Assembly: GCA_016214425.1 (NCBI GenBank)
Contig: JACRON010000063.1
Span: 1 to 8,169, forward strand
Length of the DNA: 8,169 nucleotides
Direction of reading: 5' to 3'
From: Nitrospirota bacterium
Lineage (GTDB): Bacteria > Nitrospirota > CAKKRA01 > 9FT-COMBO-42-15
Shown here: piece by piece, positions 1 through 5,794 of the stretch
Layout: each line of letters starts with the position of its first letter
Numbering within the stretch: the first letter of the stretch is position 1
Notes under the pieces: model-generated
What the model was told of the DNA's origin: nothing
The model's input: only the letters and a program-made list of their open reading frames with translations
Database searches by the model: none
Position numbers and translations under genes: made by a program

Positions 1-74
1 TCTACCTTTTCAAATTTCATCTTATTGGCATTTCTTATCCTTGTCAACATATCTGCAATTGGATCTGTCATCAT
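1..74 (-). CDS. rpsH: 30S ribosomal protein S8, N-terminal fragment (cut by window edge)
   Basis: Only the first 24 complete codons are present, and the rest lies beyond the left edge. The translation begins MMTDPIADMLTRIRNANKMK; the DPIADMLTRIRN stretch is the hallmark start of bacterial S8, which binds the central domain of 16S rRNA early in 30S assembly. I start it at the ATG at 74 rather than the next ATG at 71, because an SD-like GGAG (minus strand, in the CCGGAG around 84-89) sits about 9 nt upstream of 74. It follows rpsZ after 25 nt, the usual S14-S8 order of the spc operon. Identification is firm from the motif and position. Nothing can be said of the C-terminus. Confidence 0.95.
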   Translation of the reverse strand, partial: MMTDPIADMLTRIRNANKMKFEKV

Positions 75-99
75 AATTTAATTCTCCGGATTCTCCTTC

Positions 100-285
100 T
101 TACCAGCTTGATTTAACCACCCCTGGTATCTCTCCCTTTAACGCAAGATTTCTGAAACATATTCTGCACATATCAAACTTTCTGAGATAACCTCTTGGCC
201 TGCCGCATAGAGGACAGCGGTGGTATTTTCTAACATTATATTTTGGTTCTCTTTTTGCCTTAGCTATTAAACTTTTCTTTGCCAC
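100..285 (-). CDS. rpsZ: 30S ribosomal protein S14, zinc-binding short form (type Z)
   Basis: This 61-residue protein is the short S14 form that joins late in 30S head assembly next to S3 and S10 and contacts 16S rRNA. Four cysteines, C24 and C27 (CPLC) and C40 and C43 (CRIC), form the zinc ribbon that defines the C+ type; the zinc-free form is about 100 residues. The C-terminus IPGVVKSSW is the family's typical end. The start is GTG at 285, giving MAKKSLIAK, with AAGGA about 9 nt upstream. It lies 19 nt after rplE and 25 nt before rpsH. In other bacteria a zinc-free paralogue can replace this form under zinc starvation; no such copy is in the window. Confidence 0.97.
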   Translation of the reverse strand: MAKKSLIAKAKREPKYNVRKYHRCPLCGRPRGYLRKFDMCRICFRNLALKGEIPGVVKSSW

Positions 286-304
286 TTTTATAATCCTTTC
301 AGAA

Positions 305-847
305 TCAGTTTCTAAACGGCATGCCTAACAGATTCAACAGCTTTTTCCCTTCTTCATTTGTCTTTGCTGTTGTTACAATCACAATATCCATGCCGTGGAC
401 TGCTGCAATCTCATCATATTTAATCTCTGGAAATATCAACTGCTCTTTAACACCGAGAGTATAATTTCCCCTGCCGTCAAAGCTCTTTCCAGAAACACCC
501 TTGAAATCCCTTATCCTCGGAAGGGCAAAGTTTATAAGCCTGTCAAGAAACTCATACATCCTCTCGCCCCTTAATGTCACCATGCACCCAATTGACATAC
601 CCTCCCTGAGCTTGAATGTGGCAATAGATTTCTTTGCCTTGGTAATAACAGGCCTCTGGCCTGTTATTGTTGCAAGCTCTTTAACTGCTGCCTCAAGGAG
701 CTTCATATTGGAAATGGCTTCACCCATTCCAACATTCAATACTATCTTCTCAACCTTTGGCACCTGCATGATATTCTTATATTTAAATTCGTTCATCAAT
801 GCAGATACAACCTCTTTTTTATATTTTTCCTTTAATCTTGCCGGCAT
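305..847 (-). CDS. rplE: 50S ribosomal protein L5
   Basis: L5 binds 5S rRNA and helps fix the central protuberance of the 50S subunit; it also contacts P-site tRNA. The 180-residue product matches the usual length of about 179. It shows the conserved VLNVGMGEA block (about residues 36-44) and the GNYTLGVKEQLIFPEI region near residues 130-146. The frame stays open four codons further, to a TTG at 859, but I choose the ATG at 847 (MPARLKEKYKKEV). This start matches the family N-terminus, and a GAGGTGA motif lies about 12 nt upstream of it, whereas that motif would directly abut the TTG. The gene starts 4 nt after the rplX stop, so translation is probably coupled. It is intact, with no odd features. 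Confidence 0.97.
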   Translation of the reverse strand: MPARLKEKYKKEVVSALMNEFKYKNIMQVPKVEKIVLNVGMGEAISNMKLLEAAVKELATITGQRPVITKAKKSIATFKLREGMSIGCMVTLRGERMYEFLDRLINFALPRIRDFKGVSGKSFDGRGNYTLGVKEQLIFPEIKYDEIAAVHGMDIVIVTTAKTNEEGKKLLNLLGMPFRN

Positions 848-851
848 AATA

Positions 852-1178
852 TTAATCAATCACCTCACCGCATTTTTTACAAGCGCGCATCTTATCTCCG
901 CCTTCCAATATCTTATAACCTACCCGTGTCGGCTTGCTGCACTTTGGACAGACAAGCATTACATTTGACACATGTATTGACGACTCTTTTTCAATTATCC
1001 CGCCCTTCTGCTGCTTTTGTGTAGGTTTTGTATGCCTCTTTATGAGATTGAGCTTCTCAATCAAAAGACGATTCTTTGCCGGAAAAACCCCAAAGACCTT
1101 TCCTTCTTTATCAAGCTCTTTTCCAGCTATTATCCTTACCCTGTCGCCTTTTTTTATCTTTAATTTTGTCAATGCCAT
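852..1178 (-). CDS. rplX: 50S ribosomal protein L24
   Basis: L24 is an assembly initiator that binds the 5' end of 23S rRNA and sits near the tunnel exit. The product is 108 residues. The N-terminal KOW-type segment KIKKGDRVRIIAGKELDKEGKV covers about residues 7-28. A C-terminal extension carries a Cys4 ribbon: C77 and C80 (CPKC), then C100 and C103 (CKKC). This ribbon is known in many bacterial L24 proteins and lost in others such as Escherichia coli, and it probably binds zinc. The frame continues upstream to 1247 and overlaps the end of rplN, but the family N-terminus MALTKLKIKKGD fixes the ATG at 1178. The purine-rich AGAAGAAGGA directly before it is a crowded SD. The gap from rplN is 49 nt, one of the looser joints here. 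Confidence 0.96.
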   Translation of the reverse strand: MALTKLKIKKGDRVRIIAGKELDKEGKVFGVFPAKNRLLIEKLNLIKRHTKPTQKQQKGGIIEKESSIHVSNVMLVCPKCSKPTRVGYKILEGGDKMRACKKCGEVID

Positions 1179-1227
1179 TCCTTCTTCTTTCCCCTGTCTT
1201 CTCTGTTCTTTCTTCTTGCTTCTATTT

Positions 1228-1596
1228 TTACAATACCTCTGGCGCAAGGGATATAATCTTCATAAAATTCTTCTTTCTCAGCTCCCTTGCAACCGGGCCG
1301 AATATCCTTGTGCCAATCGGCTCGCCCTCGTTGTTAATCAACACAGCAGCATTCCTGTCAAATTTTATATAAGAGCCGTCATCCCTCTTCATGCCCTTCT
1401 TTGACCTTACAATAACAGCCCTTGCAACCTGACCCTTTTTAACAGTGCCTTCAGGGATTGCCTCCTTGACGCTGACCATAATAACATCGCCGATATTTGC
1501 ATACCGCCTCCTTGTTCCGCCTGAGACATGGATGCACATAACCTTTTTTGCGCCTGAATTGTCTGCAACATCAAGCATTGAACGCATCTGGATCAT
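1228..1596 (-). CDS. rplN: 50S ribosomal protein L14
   Basis: L14 lies on the 50S interface, contacts L19 and helix 14 of 16S rRNA (bridge B8), and is the docking site of the silencing factor RsfS. The 122-residue length is exactly typical. It begins MIQMRSMLDVADNSGAKKV, almost invariant in bacteria, and carries the family signature GTRIFGPVARELR at about residues 95-107. The ATG at 1596 has AGGTG about 9 nt upstream, lying inside the 3' end of rpsQ. Only 6 nt separate it from the rpsQ stop. The gene is complete and shows no anomalies. Confidence 0.98.
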   Translation of the reverse strand: MIQMRSMLDVADNSGAKKVMCIHVSGGTRRRYANIGDVIMVSVKEAIPEGTVKKGQVARAVIVRSKKGMKRDDGSYIKFDRNAAVLINNEGEPIGTRIFGPVARELRKKNFMKIISLAPEVL

Positions 1597-1602
1597 TTTA
1601 TA

Positions 1603-1866
1603 CTACACCTTTTCCTTTGCCTGCTCTATTATCTCCACGACCCTCCACCTCTTAAGTTTGCTCAGGGGCCGTGACTCAATTATCCTGACCTTATCGCCAA
1701 TATTGCATTTATTGCCTTCATCATTTGCCATCAGTTTTGTAGTTCTCTTTACAACCTTTTTATATGTTGGATGCTGCACCAGCCTCTTTACCGCCACTAC
1801 TACGGTCTTGTCCATCTTGTTGCTGATAACCTCTCCGATAAATTCTTTTTTCTTTGTAATTGCCAT
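1603..1866 (-). CDS. rpsQ: 30S ribosomal protein S17
   Basis: S17 is a primary 16S rRNA-binding protein of the 30S body with an OB fold. The product is 87 residues, near the usual 80-90. It has the N-terminal GEVISNKMDKTVVVAV strand region (about 11-26), HPTYKKVVKRTTK (about 32-44) and the conserved GDKVRIIESRPLSKLKRW block starting at residue 57. The ATG at 1866 is preceded by a GGAAGG/AGGA purine stretch. It sits 16 nt after rpmC and 6 nt before rplN, in the standard L29-S17-L14 order that joins the S10 and spc gene sets. Here the two sets run on without a visible break. Confidence 0.97.
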   Translation of the reverse strand: MAITKKKEFIGEVISNKMDKTVVVAVKRLVQHPTYKKVVKRTTKLMANDEGNKCNIGDKVRIIESRPLSKLKRWRVVEIIEQAKEKV

Positions 1867-1882
1867 CGTCCTACCTTCCCGA

Positions 1883-2086
1883 TTAACCAGCCTTAGAACC
1901 AGTCTCCTTCTCCTTCATGATAGTCTTAATCCTTGCAATCTCTCTTCTCACATGTGTAAATCTTGCAGGGCTTTCAACCCTGCCTGATGCAAGCTGAAAT
2001 TTAAGATTGAAATATTCTTTCCTGAGTTCTTGTTCCTTATTTGCCAATTCTTCAATTGTAAGGTCTCTTATCTCTTTTATCTTCAT
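1883..2086 (-). CDS. rpmC: 50S ribosomal protein L29
   Basis: L29 is a small helical protein at the polypeptide exit site beside L23, where it contributes to the docking area for signal recognition particle and trigger factor. The 67-residue product has the expected two long helices: MKIKEIRDLTIEELANKEQE (residues 1-20) with the following ELRKEYFNLKFQLASGR stretch, then THVRREIARIKTIMKEKE. Its ATG overlaps the rplP stop by 4 nt (ATGA at 2083-2086), which implies translational coupling, and the upstream SD (GGTGAG) is weak. It is complete and typical for the family. Confidence 0.97.
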   Translation of the reverse strand: MKIKEIRDLTIEELANKEQELRKEYFNLKFQLASGRVESPARFTHVRREIARIKTIMKEKETGSKAG

Positions 2087-2502
2087 CCAATCTCACCAAC
2101 CCTGCTGACAAACCTTGTAGAAATAGGCAGCTTGTGCGCTGCAAGCCTGAAGGCCTCCTTTGCTATATCCACCGTAACGCCGTCCATCTCATATATGATC
2201 CTTCCGGGTTTTACCACTGCAACCCAGTACTCAGGGGAACCCTTGCCCTTGCCCATGCGGGTCTCAGCAGGCTTCTTTGTTATAGGCTTGTCAGGAAATA
2301 TCCTGATCCAAATCTTGCCGCCCCTTTTTACAAACCTTGTCATTGCAATCCTTGCAGCCTCTATTTGTCTGCTGGATATCCAGCCAGGCTCCATTGCCTT
2401 TAAACCAAACTCGCCAAAGTTGAGATCTGAACCCCTATAGGCCTTTCCTGTTCTGCGGCCCTTCATCATCTTTCTGAATTTTACCTTTTTTGGACTTAAC
2501 AT
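2083..2502 (-). CDS. rplP: 50S ribosomal protein L16
   Basis: L16 is a late-assembling 50S protein that organises the A-site region of 23S rRNA and helps position aminoacyl-tRNA. The product is 139 residues, within the normal 136-144. Landmarks are the MLSPKKVKFRKMMKGR start, the FGLKAMEPGWISSRQIEAAR block (about 32-51), and ETRMGKGKGSPEYWVA (about 80-95). R82 in this last block aligns with the arginine that E. coli YcfD hydroxylates. Whether it is modified here is unknown. The ATG at 2502 has GGAAAGG about 11 nt upstream, inside the end of rpsC. It starts 6 nt after rpsC and overlaps rpmC by 4 nt. Confidence 0.97.
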   Translation of the reverse strand: MLSPKKVKFRKMMKGRRTGKAYRGSDLNFGEFGLKAMEPGWISSRQIEAARIAMTRFVKRGGKIWIRIFPDKPITKKPAETRMGKGKGSPEYWVAVVKPGRIIYEMDGVTVDIAKEAFRLAAHKLPISTRFVSRVGEIG

Positions 2503-2508
2503 CTTATC

Positions 2509-3177
2509 TTAAACCTTTCCGACCTGTACTCTCTTTTCTAATTCACCTGCGCCTGAAATCACATCACCTTTATAAATCCACACCTTAATTCCAATCCTGC
2601 CGTAGGTTGTCTTTGCCTCTGAAAAACCATAATCAATATCCGCCCTCAACGTATGCAGCGGGACCCTGCCCTCCCTGTACCACTCTCTCCTTGCAATCTC
2701 AGAGCCTGCAAGCCTACCAGCGCATGCAATCTTAATGCCGAGAGCGCCAAATCTTAAGGCTGATAGGACGCTCTTTTTCATTGCCCTTCTGTATGCAACC
2801 CTCTTTTCAAGCTGCATAGCAATATTCTCTGCCACAAGCTGGGCATCAAGCTCGGACTTTTTAATCTCTTTAATGTTTATAAATATCTGCTTTTTTGTAA
2901 GAGATTCTATATCCTTCTTTAGTTTATCTACCTCTGCTCCCTTTCTGCCGATTATTATACCGGGCCTCGCTGTATATATATTAATCCTTGCCCTGTCTGC
3001 AGACCGTTCTATTTCAATCTTTGACACACCTGCATGAAACAGCTTATCCTTAACTATCTTTCTTACCTGCAAATCCTCATGCAGAAGCTGTGCATAGTTC
3101 TTTTTGGAAAACCATCTTGAATTCCAGTCTTTTATATAACCTAATCTAAATCCAATAGGATGAACCTTCTGTCCCAC
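2509..3177 (-). CDS. rpsC: 30S ribosomal protein S3
   Basis: S3 lies in the 30S head at the mRNA entry channel and, with S4 and S5, takes part in mRNA unwinding. The product is 222 residues, within the usual 205-240. The N-terminal MGQKVHPIGFRLG is the family start. A type II KH domain follows, with its nucleic-acid loop GIIIGRKG at residues 73-80. The C-terminal domain has RREWYREGRVPLHTLRADIDYG and TTYGRIGIKVWIYKG. The start is GTG at 3177, supported by the family N-terminus and by a near-perfect AAGGAGGA a few bases upstream. It follows rplV after 13 nt. The strong SD may allow independent initiation, which matters because upstream rplV is frameshifted as sequenced. Confidence 0.98.
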   Translation of the reverse strand: MGQKVHPIGFRLGYIKDWNSRWFSKKNYAQLLHEDLQVRKIVKDKLFHAGVSKIEIERSADRARINIYTARPGIIIGRKGAEVDKLKKDIESLTKKQIFINIKEIKKSELDAQLVAENIAMQLEKRVAYRRAMKKSVLSALRFGALGIKIACAGRLAGSEIARREWYREGRVPLHTLRADIDYGFSEAKTTYGRIGIKVWIYKGDVISGAGELEKRVQVGKV

Positions 3178-3181
3178 TCTC

Positions 3182-3189
3182 TCCTCCTT
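3182..3189 (-). promoter_or_regulatory. Strong Shine-Dalgarno of rpsC
   Basis: The minus strand reads AAGGAGGA four bases before the GTG start of rpsC. It is a near-complete complement of the 16S anti-SD and, with the conserved N-terminus, decides the GTG at 3177 as the start. It should allow S3 to be initiated even if ribosomes terminate early in the disrupted rplV. Confidence 0.8.
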
Positions 3190-3190
3190 G

Positions 3191-3557
3191 CTATTTCTTT
3201 ACTTCTTCTGAAAGGACTAATGTAATATGGCTTGTCCTCTTCCTTATAACATTGCCCCTGCCCATTGCCCTTGCCCTGAACCTCTTCAATGTCGGCCCCT
3301 GATTAACATAGGCTGCGGCAACCTTCAATTCATCAACATTCATATTCTTCTGCTCTGCGTTTGCAACAGCAGAATGAAGAAGTTTTTTAACAACCTTTGC
3401 AATGAAGAAGTTTTTTAACAACCTTTGCAGCAGAACGCGGAAGATGCGTTAATATCGCTATTGCCTCCTGAGCATTCTTGCCGCGGATAAGGTCTATTAC
3501 CAGCCTTGCCTTTCTCGGCGCAACCCTTACATATCTTAAAACTGCCCTTGCTTCCAT
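3191..3557 (-). pseudogene. rplV: 50S ribosomal protein L22, frameshifted by an internal 28-bp tandem duplication
   Basis: L22 lines the peptide exit tunnel with L4; its long beta-hairpin forms part of the constriction. From the ATG at 3557 the frame reads MEARAVLRYVRVAPRKARLV and runs through LPRSAAKVVKKLLH, then diverges to CKGC and a stop at 3387-3389 (56 codons). The rest of L22, including the tunnel hairpin region GPTLKRFRARAMGRGNVIRK, is open in another frame from a TTG at 3421 to the TAG at 3191. The break coincides with an exact 28-bp duplication. Deleting one copy joins KVVKKLLH to SAVANAEQ and gives a clean 112-residue L22, against a usual length of about 110. Both flanks are perfectly family-like with no other decay, so this looks recent or artefactual. 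An SD-like AAGGA lies about 13 nt before the start. Confidence 0.93.
3373..3428. repeat. Exact 28-bp tandem duplication inside rplV
   Basis: Two identical, directly adjacent copies lie at 3373-3400 and 3401-3428. Each begins AATGAAGAAG on the plus strand, contains TTTTTT and ends CAACCTTTGC. The period-28 match extends over 29 positions and fails on both sides (3372 against 3400, and 3402 against 3430). Each copy encodes KVVKKLLH plus the flanking bases on the minus strand. A 28-bp insertion shifts the frame by one base. No inverted ends or target-site signature is seen, so this is not a transposon footprint. Confidence 0.98.
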
Positions 3558-3593
3558 TTTTTTATCTCTTTCCTTTAGTTCCTTCCATTTCTC

Positions 3594-3620
3594 CCAGATT
3601 TAGCCTATCTATAAATCTGG
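3594..3620 (-). other. Perfect 9-bp inverted repeat between rpsS and rplV
   Basis: CCAGATTTA (3594-3602) and TAAATCTGG (3612-3620) are exact reverse complements around a 9-nt loop, directly after the rpsS stop. As RNA this is a modest hairpin. No U-tract follows it on the minus strand, so it does not look like an intrinsic terminator. It could act in mRNA processing or stability, or in setting the L22 translation rate. An 8-codon ATG frame (MEGTKGKR) lies between it and the rplV start, but it may be chance. Confidence 0.6.
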
Positions 3621-3908
3621 TTATTTCAGTGCTGTGGATTTCTCAGTATGCACAGCGCCATGTCCTTTGAATGTCCTTGTTGGAGAAAATTCTCCAAGCT
3701 TATGGCCGACCATGTTCTCTGTTATATACACAGGTATAAATTTTTTGCCATTGTGTACTGCAAATGTATGGCCTATCATCTCAGGCACAATGGTAGACCT
3801 TCTTGACCATGTCTTTACAACCTTCTTGTCGCCCGATTGATTCATGTGCTCAATCTTCTTAAAAAGCTTTGGTTCTATATATGGTCCTTTTTTAACTGAC
3901 CTTGGCAC
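3621..3908 (-). CDS. rpsS: 30S ribosomal protein S19
   Basis: S19 sits in the 30S head with S13 and contacts tRNA and the 50S central protuberance through an intersubunit bridge. The 95-residue product is the usual length. It has the MPRSVKKGPYIEPKL start, the TWSRRSTIVPEMIGHTFAVH block (about 33-52) and the signature NGKKFIPVYITENMVGHKLGEF (about 53-74) running into SPTRTF. The start is GTG at 3908, with AGGAGGA (3915-3921) 6 nt upstream, a strong SD that decides the start. It follows rplB after 15 nt. The 63-nt gap to rplV, with its inverted repeat, is longer than most joints in this cluster. Confidence 0.98.
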   Translation of the reverse strand: MPRSVKKGPYIEPKLFKKIEHMNQSGDKKVVKTWSRRSTIVPEMIGHTFAVHNGKKFIPVYITENMVGHKLGEFSPTRTFKGHGAVHTEKSTALK

Positions 3909-3923
3909 CTTTAATCCTCCTGA

Positions 3924-4745
3924 TTATTTCCTTCTCTTTACAATATACTTAGCTGTTGACTTGTTTCTTCTTGTCTTAAATCCCTTTGTAGGCTGCCCCC
4001 AGGGAGAAACAGGATGTCTTCCTCCTGATGATTTTCCCTCACCGCCTCCGTGCGGATGGTCTACAGGGTTCTTTGCAACACCCCTTACATGTGGCCTTAT
4101 GCCAAGCCAGCGCGACCTTCCTGCCTTGCCAATGGATATATTTTCATGCTCAAGATTGCCCACCTGTCCTATGGTAGCGAGGCACTCAGAATGAACAAGC
4201 CTGACCTCGCCAGAGCCTAATTTAACATGGGCGTAATCGCCCTCTTTTGCCATCAACTGTGCAGCAGACCCTGCACTCCTTACAAGCTGCCCTCCTCTGC
4301 CCTTTTTAAACTCTACATTATGAATAATAGTGCCGACAGGGATGCTTTTTAAAGGCAGTGCGTTGCCTATCTTAATATCAACTGCCTCGCCTGAGATAAT
4401 TGTGTCATTTACCTTGAGGCCGTCAGGCATAAGTATATATCTCTTCTCGCCGTCAATATAATGCAGGAGCGCAATCCTTGCAGACCTGTTCGGGTCATAT
4501 TCTATTGCAGCAACATTGGCAGGTACATTAAACTTGTCCCTCTTAAAATCAATGATTCTGTAAAGCCTCTTATGGCCGCCGCCGTGATAGCGGAGGGTCA
4601 TCTTGCCAATATTATTTCTTCCGCCGCTTGACGGAAGAGAGACAATAAGGCTCTTTTCCGGCCTTGCCTTGGTTATCTCCTCAAAGCTCGCTGTTGTCTT
4701 TGATCTTATTGCTGGTGATGTTGGTTTATAACTTTTAACCGGCAT
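3924..4745 (-). CDS. rplB: 50S ribosomal protein L2
   Basis: L2 is a primary 23S rRNA-binding protein near the peptidyl transferase centre and is needed for subunit association. At 273 residues it has the usual length. The N-terminal VKSYKPTSPAIR and SGGRNNIGKMTLRYHGGGHKR (about 40-60) lead to the OB-like and SH3-like core. The near-universal VDHPHGGGEGK motif has D229-H230-P231-H232-G233, where H230 matches the functionally important histidine of E. coli L2. The C-terminus WGQPTKGFKTRRNKSTAKYI is typical. The ATG at 4745 has an SD (AGGAG) overlapping the rplW stop about 12 nt upstream. Spacing is 15 nt on each side. Complete and unremarkable. Confidence 0.98.
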   Translation of the reverse strand: MPVKSYKPTSPAIRSKTTASFEEITKARPEKSLIVSLPSSGGRNNIGKMTLRYHGGGHKRLYRIIDFKRDKFNVPANVAAIEYDPNRSARIALLHYIDGEKRYILMPDGLKVNDTIISGEAVDIKIGNALPLKSIPVGTIIHNVEFKKGRGGQLVRSAGSAAQLMAKEGDYAHVKLGSGEVRLVHSECLATIGQVGNLEHENISIGKAGRSRWLGIRPHVRGVAKNPVDHPHGGGEGKSSGGRHPVSPWGQPTKGFKTRRNKSTAKYIVKRRK

Positions 4746-4760
4746 AGTTTTAAATCACTC

Positions 4761-5051
4761 CTAAGCGCCTTCGCCTAATTCTAATTTCTCGCCCTTCTTT
4801 AAGGTAACGATTGCCTTTTTCCAGTCAGAGGTCTTGCCTGCAAACCTTCCGAGCCTCTTTTTCTTGCCTGATATATTTATGGTATTGACATCTGTTACTT
4901 TAACCTTGAATAGCCTTTCCACTGCCTTTTTTATCTCACTCTTATTTGCGCTCTTTTTTACCCTAAAGATAATCTTATTTTCCTTCTCTTTAAGGCTCAA
5001 TCCTTTTTCAGTAAAAATGGGCTTTTGAAGGAGATCATGTATATCTGCCAT
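4761..5051 (-). CDS. rplW: 50S ribosomal protein L23
   Basis: L23 forms the exit-tunnel rim and is the docking point for trigger factor and signal recognition particle. The product is 96 residues, typical of the family. Landmarks are the N-terminal DLLQKPIFTEKGLSL, the VKKSANKSEIKKAVERLFKVKVTDVNT segment (about 31-57), and the GRFAGKTSDWKKAIVTLKKGEK stretch near the C-terminus. The ATG at 5051 overlaps the rplD stop by one base (TAATG), suggesting coupling, and a full AAGGAGGT (5061-5068) lies 9 nt upstream inside rplD. It is followed by rplB after 15 nt, in the standard L4-L23-L2 order. Confidence 0.97.
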   Translation of the reverse strand: MADIHDLLQKPIFTEKGLSLKEKENKIIFRVKKSANKSEIKKAVERLFKVKVTDVNTINISGKKKRLGRFAGKTSDWKKAIVTLKKGEKLELGEGA

Positions 5052-5674
5052 TATGCCAATACCTCCTTGATTGCCCTCACGCCATTTTCAGTTATCAAGA
5101 GCTTTTTGTATTTTAACAGGTCATATATATTAAGCTCCCTTAAAGGCAGAACCTTTACCATTGGTATATTGCGGGATGCCAATTCAATATTTTTATCCTT
5201 TTTATCCGACAGAATCAGCACTCCCTCGTTTAGCCCTAATTTATCAAGGATGCCTGTCATCAATTTTGTCTTTGGCTCTTTTATTTCCAGATCCTTTACA
5301 ACTACTATCTCTCCGTCATTTGCCTTTGCTGAAAGCGCGCTCCTTAATGCGCCTCTCACTTTTTTAATAGGCTCTCTGTAAGAATAATCCCTTGGCGTAG
5401 GGCCGAATACAGTGCCGCCGCCAACCCAGAGAGGAGACCTGATAGAGCCTGCCCTTGCACGTCCTGTTTTTTTCTGTTTCCACGGCTTCCTGCCGCCGCC
5501 TCTTACAAGCGCCTTATTTTTAGTGGCTGCTGTGCCCTGCCTCTTATTCGCAAGCTGCATTGTTACAATCTCATGTATAAGAGTCTTCTTAACAGGAGCG
5601 CCAAAAACCTTATCATCAAGCTGGATAGTCCCAACCTTTTCATTATTCATATTTAAAACATTCATCTCTGCCAT
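5051..5674 (-). CDS. rplD: 50S ribosomal protein L4
   Basis: L4 binds 23S rRNA and extends a long loop into the exit-tunnel constriction opposite L22. In E. coli it also represses its own operon through the S10 leader. With the ATG at 5674 the product is 207 residues, as usual. The tunnel loop is clear: RGGGRKPWKQKKTGRARAGS (58-77), then IRSPLWVGGGTVFGP (78-92). The frame also runs five codons upstream to a GTG at 5689 (MKRRF), but that stretch falls in an AT-rich repeat region and lacks a family match. I prefer MAEMNVLNMNNEKVG, with GGAG about 14 nt upstream, a long spacing. The 120-nt gap before it is unusual for this operon. It overlaps rplW by 1 nt. Confidence 0.96.
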   Translation of the reverse strand: MAEMNVLNMNNEKVGTIQLDDKVFGAPVKKTLIHEIVTMQLANKRQGTAATKNKALVRGGGRKPWKQKKTGRARAGSIRSPLWVGGGTVFGPTPRDYSYREPIKKVRGALRSALSAKANDGEIVVVKDLEIKEPKTKLMTGILDKLGLNEGVLILSDKKDKNIELASRNIPMVKVLPLRELNIYDLLKYKKLLITENGVRAIKEVLA

Positions 5675-5689
5675 AAATCGTCGCTTCAC

Positions 5690-5793
5690 TCCATTGTAAA
5701 AAAATGCAAGGTTTAAAAATCAAAATGCTTTCTTAATTTTGCATTTTGCAATTTTCAATTTACATTTTTCAATACAACATTCTTAGAATGTTG
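5690..5793. repeat. AT-rich palindromic intergenic element between rplC and rplD
   Basis: This AT-rich stretch separates two genes that normally abut. It holds two perfect inverted repeats. The first is CAACATTC (5775-5782) and GAATGTTG (5786-5793) around a 3-nt loop, immediately after the rplC stop. The second is CAAAATGC (5721-5728) and GCATTTTG (5741-5748) around 12 nt. Between and beside them are reiterated units of the ATTTTGCA/AATTTTCAATTTACATTTTT kind. From memory, similar low-complexity units recur between genes in many environmental bacterial genomes, so I read it as an inserted dispersed repeat. Only one copy is in the window. Neither hairpin is followed by a U-run on the minus strand, so a terminator is unlikely. 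Confidence 0.55.
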
Positions 5794-5794
5794 G

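Noticed and set aside
848..859. TTG start for rplE four codons upstream
   Set aside because: The GAGGTGA motif would directly abut it, while spacing and family length fit the ATG at 847.
1179..1247. Upstream extension of rplX to a TTG at 1247 (MRQRYCKNRS...)
   Set aside because: It overlaps the end of rplN and has no family similarity. The conserved L24 N-terminus starts at the ATG at 1178.
501..1404. Several plus-strand open frames of 98-156 codons opposite rplE, rplX and rplN (and similar ones elsewhere)
   Set aside because: They lie wholly opposite well-recognised ribosomal genes, are rich in Leu/Ser/Phe as expected of antisense frames, have no recognisable domains, and lack SD support. 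They are shadows.
3191..3557. Programmed frameshift as a natural expression mechanism of L22
   Set aside because: The break is explained exactly by a tandem duplication. No classic slippery site plus structure is seen, and L22 is not known to me to use recoding.
5675..5689. GTG start for rplD five codons upstream (MKRRF)
   Set aside because: There is no SD at a usable distance, the stretch falls in the repeat-like spacer, and the L4 N-terminus MAEMNVLN begins at 5674.
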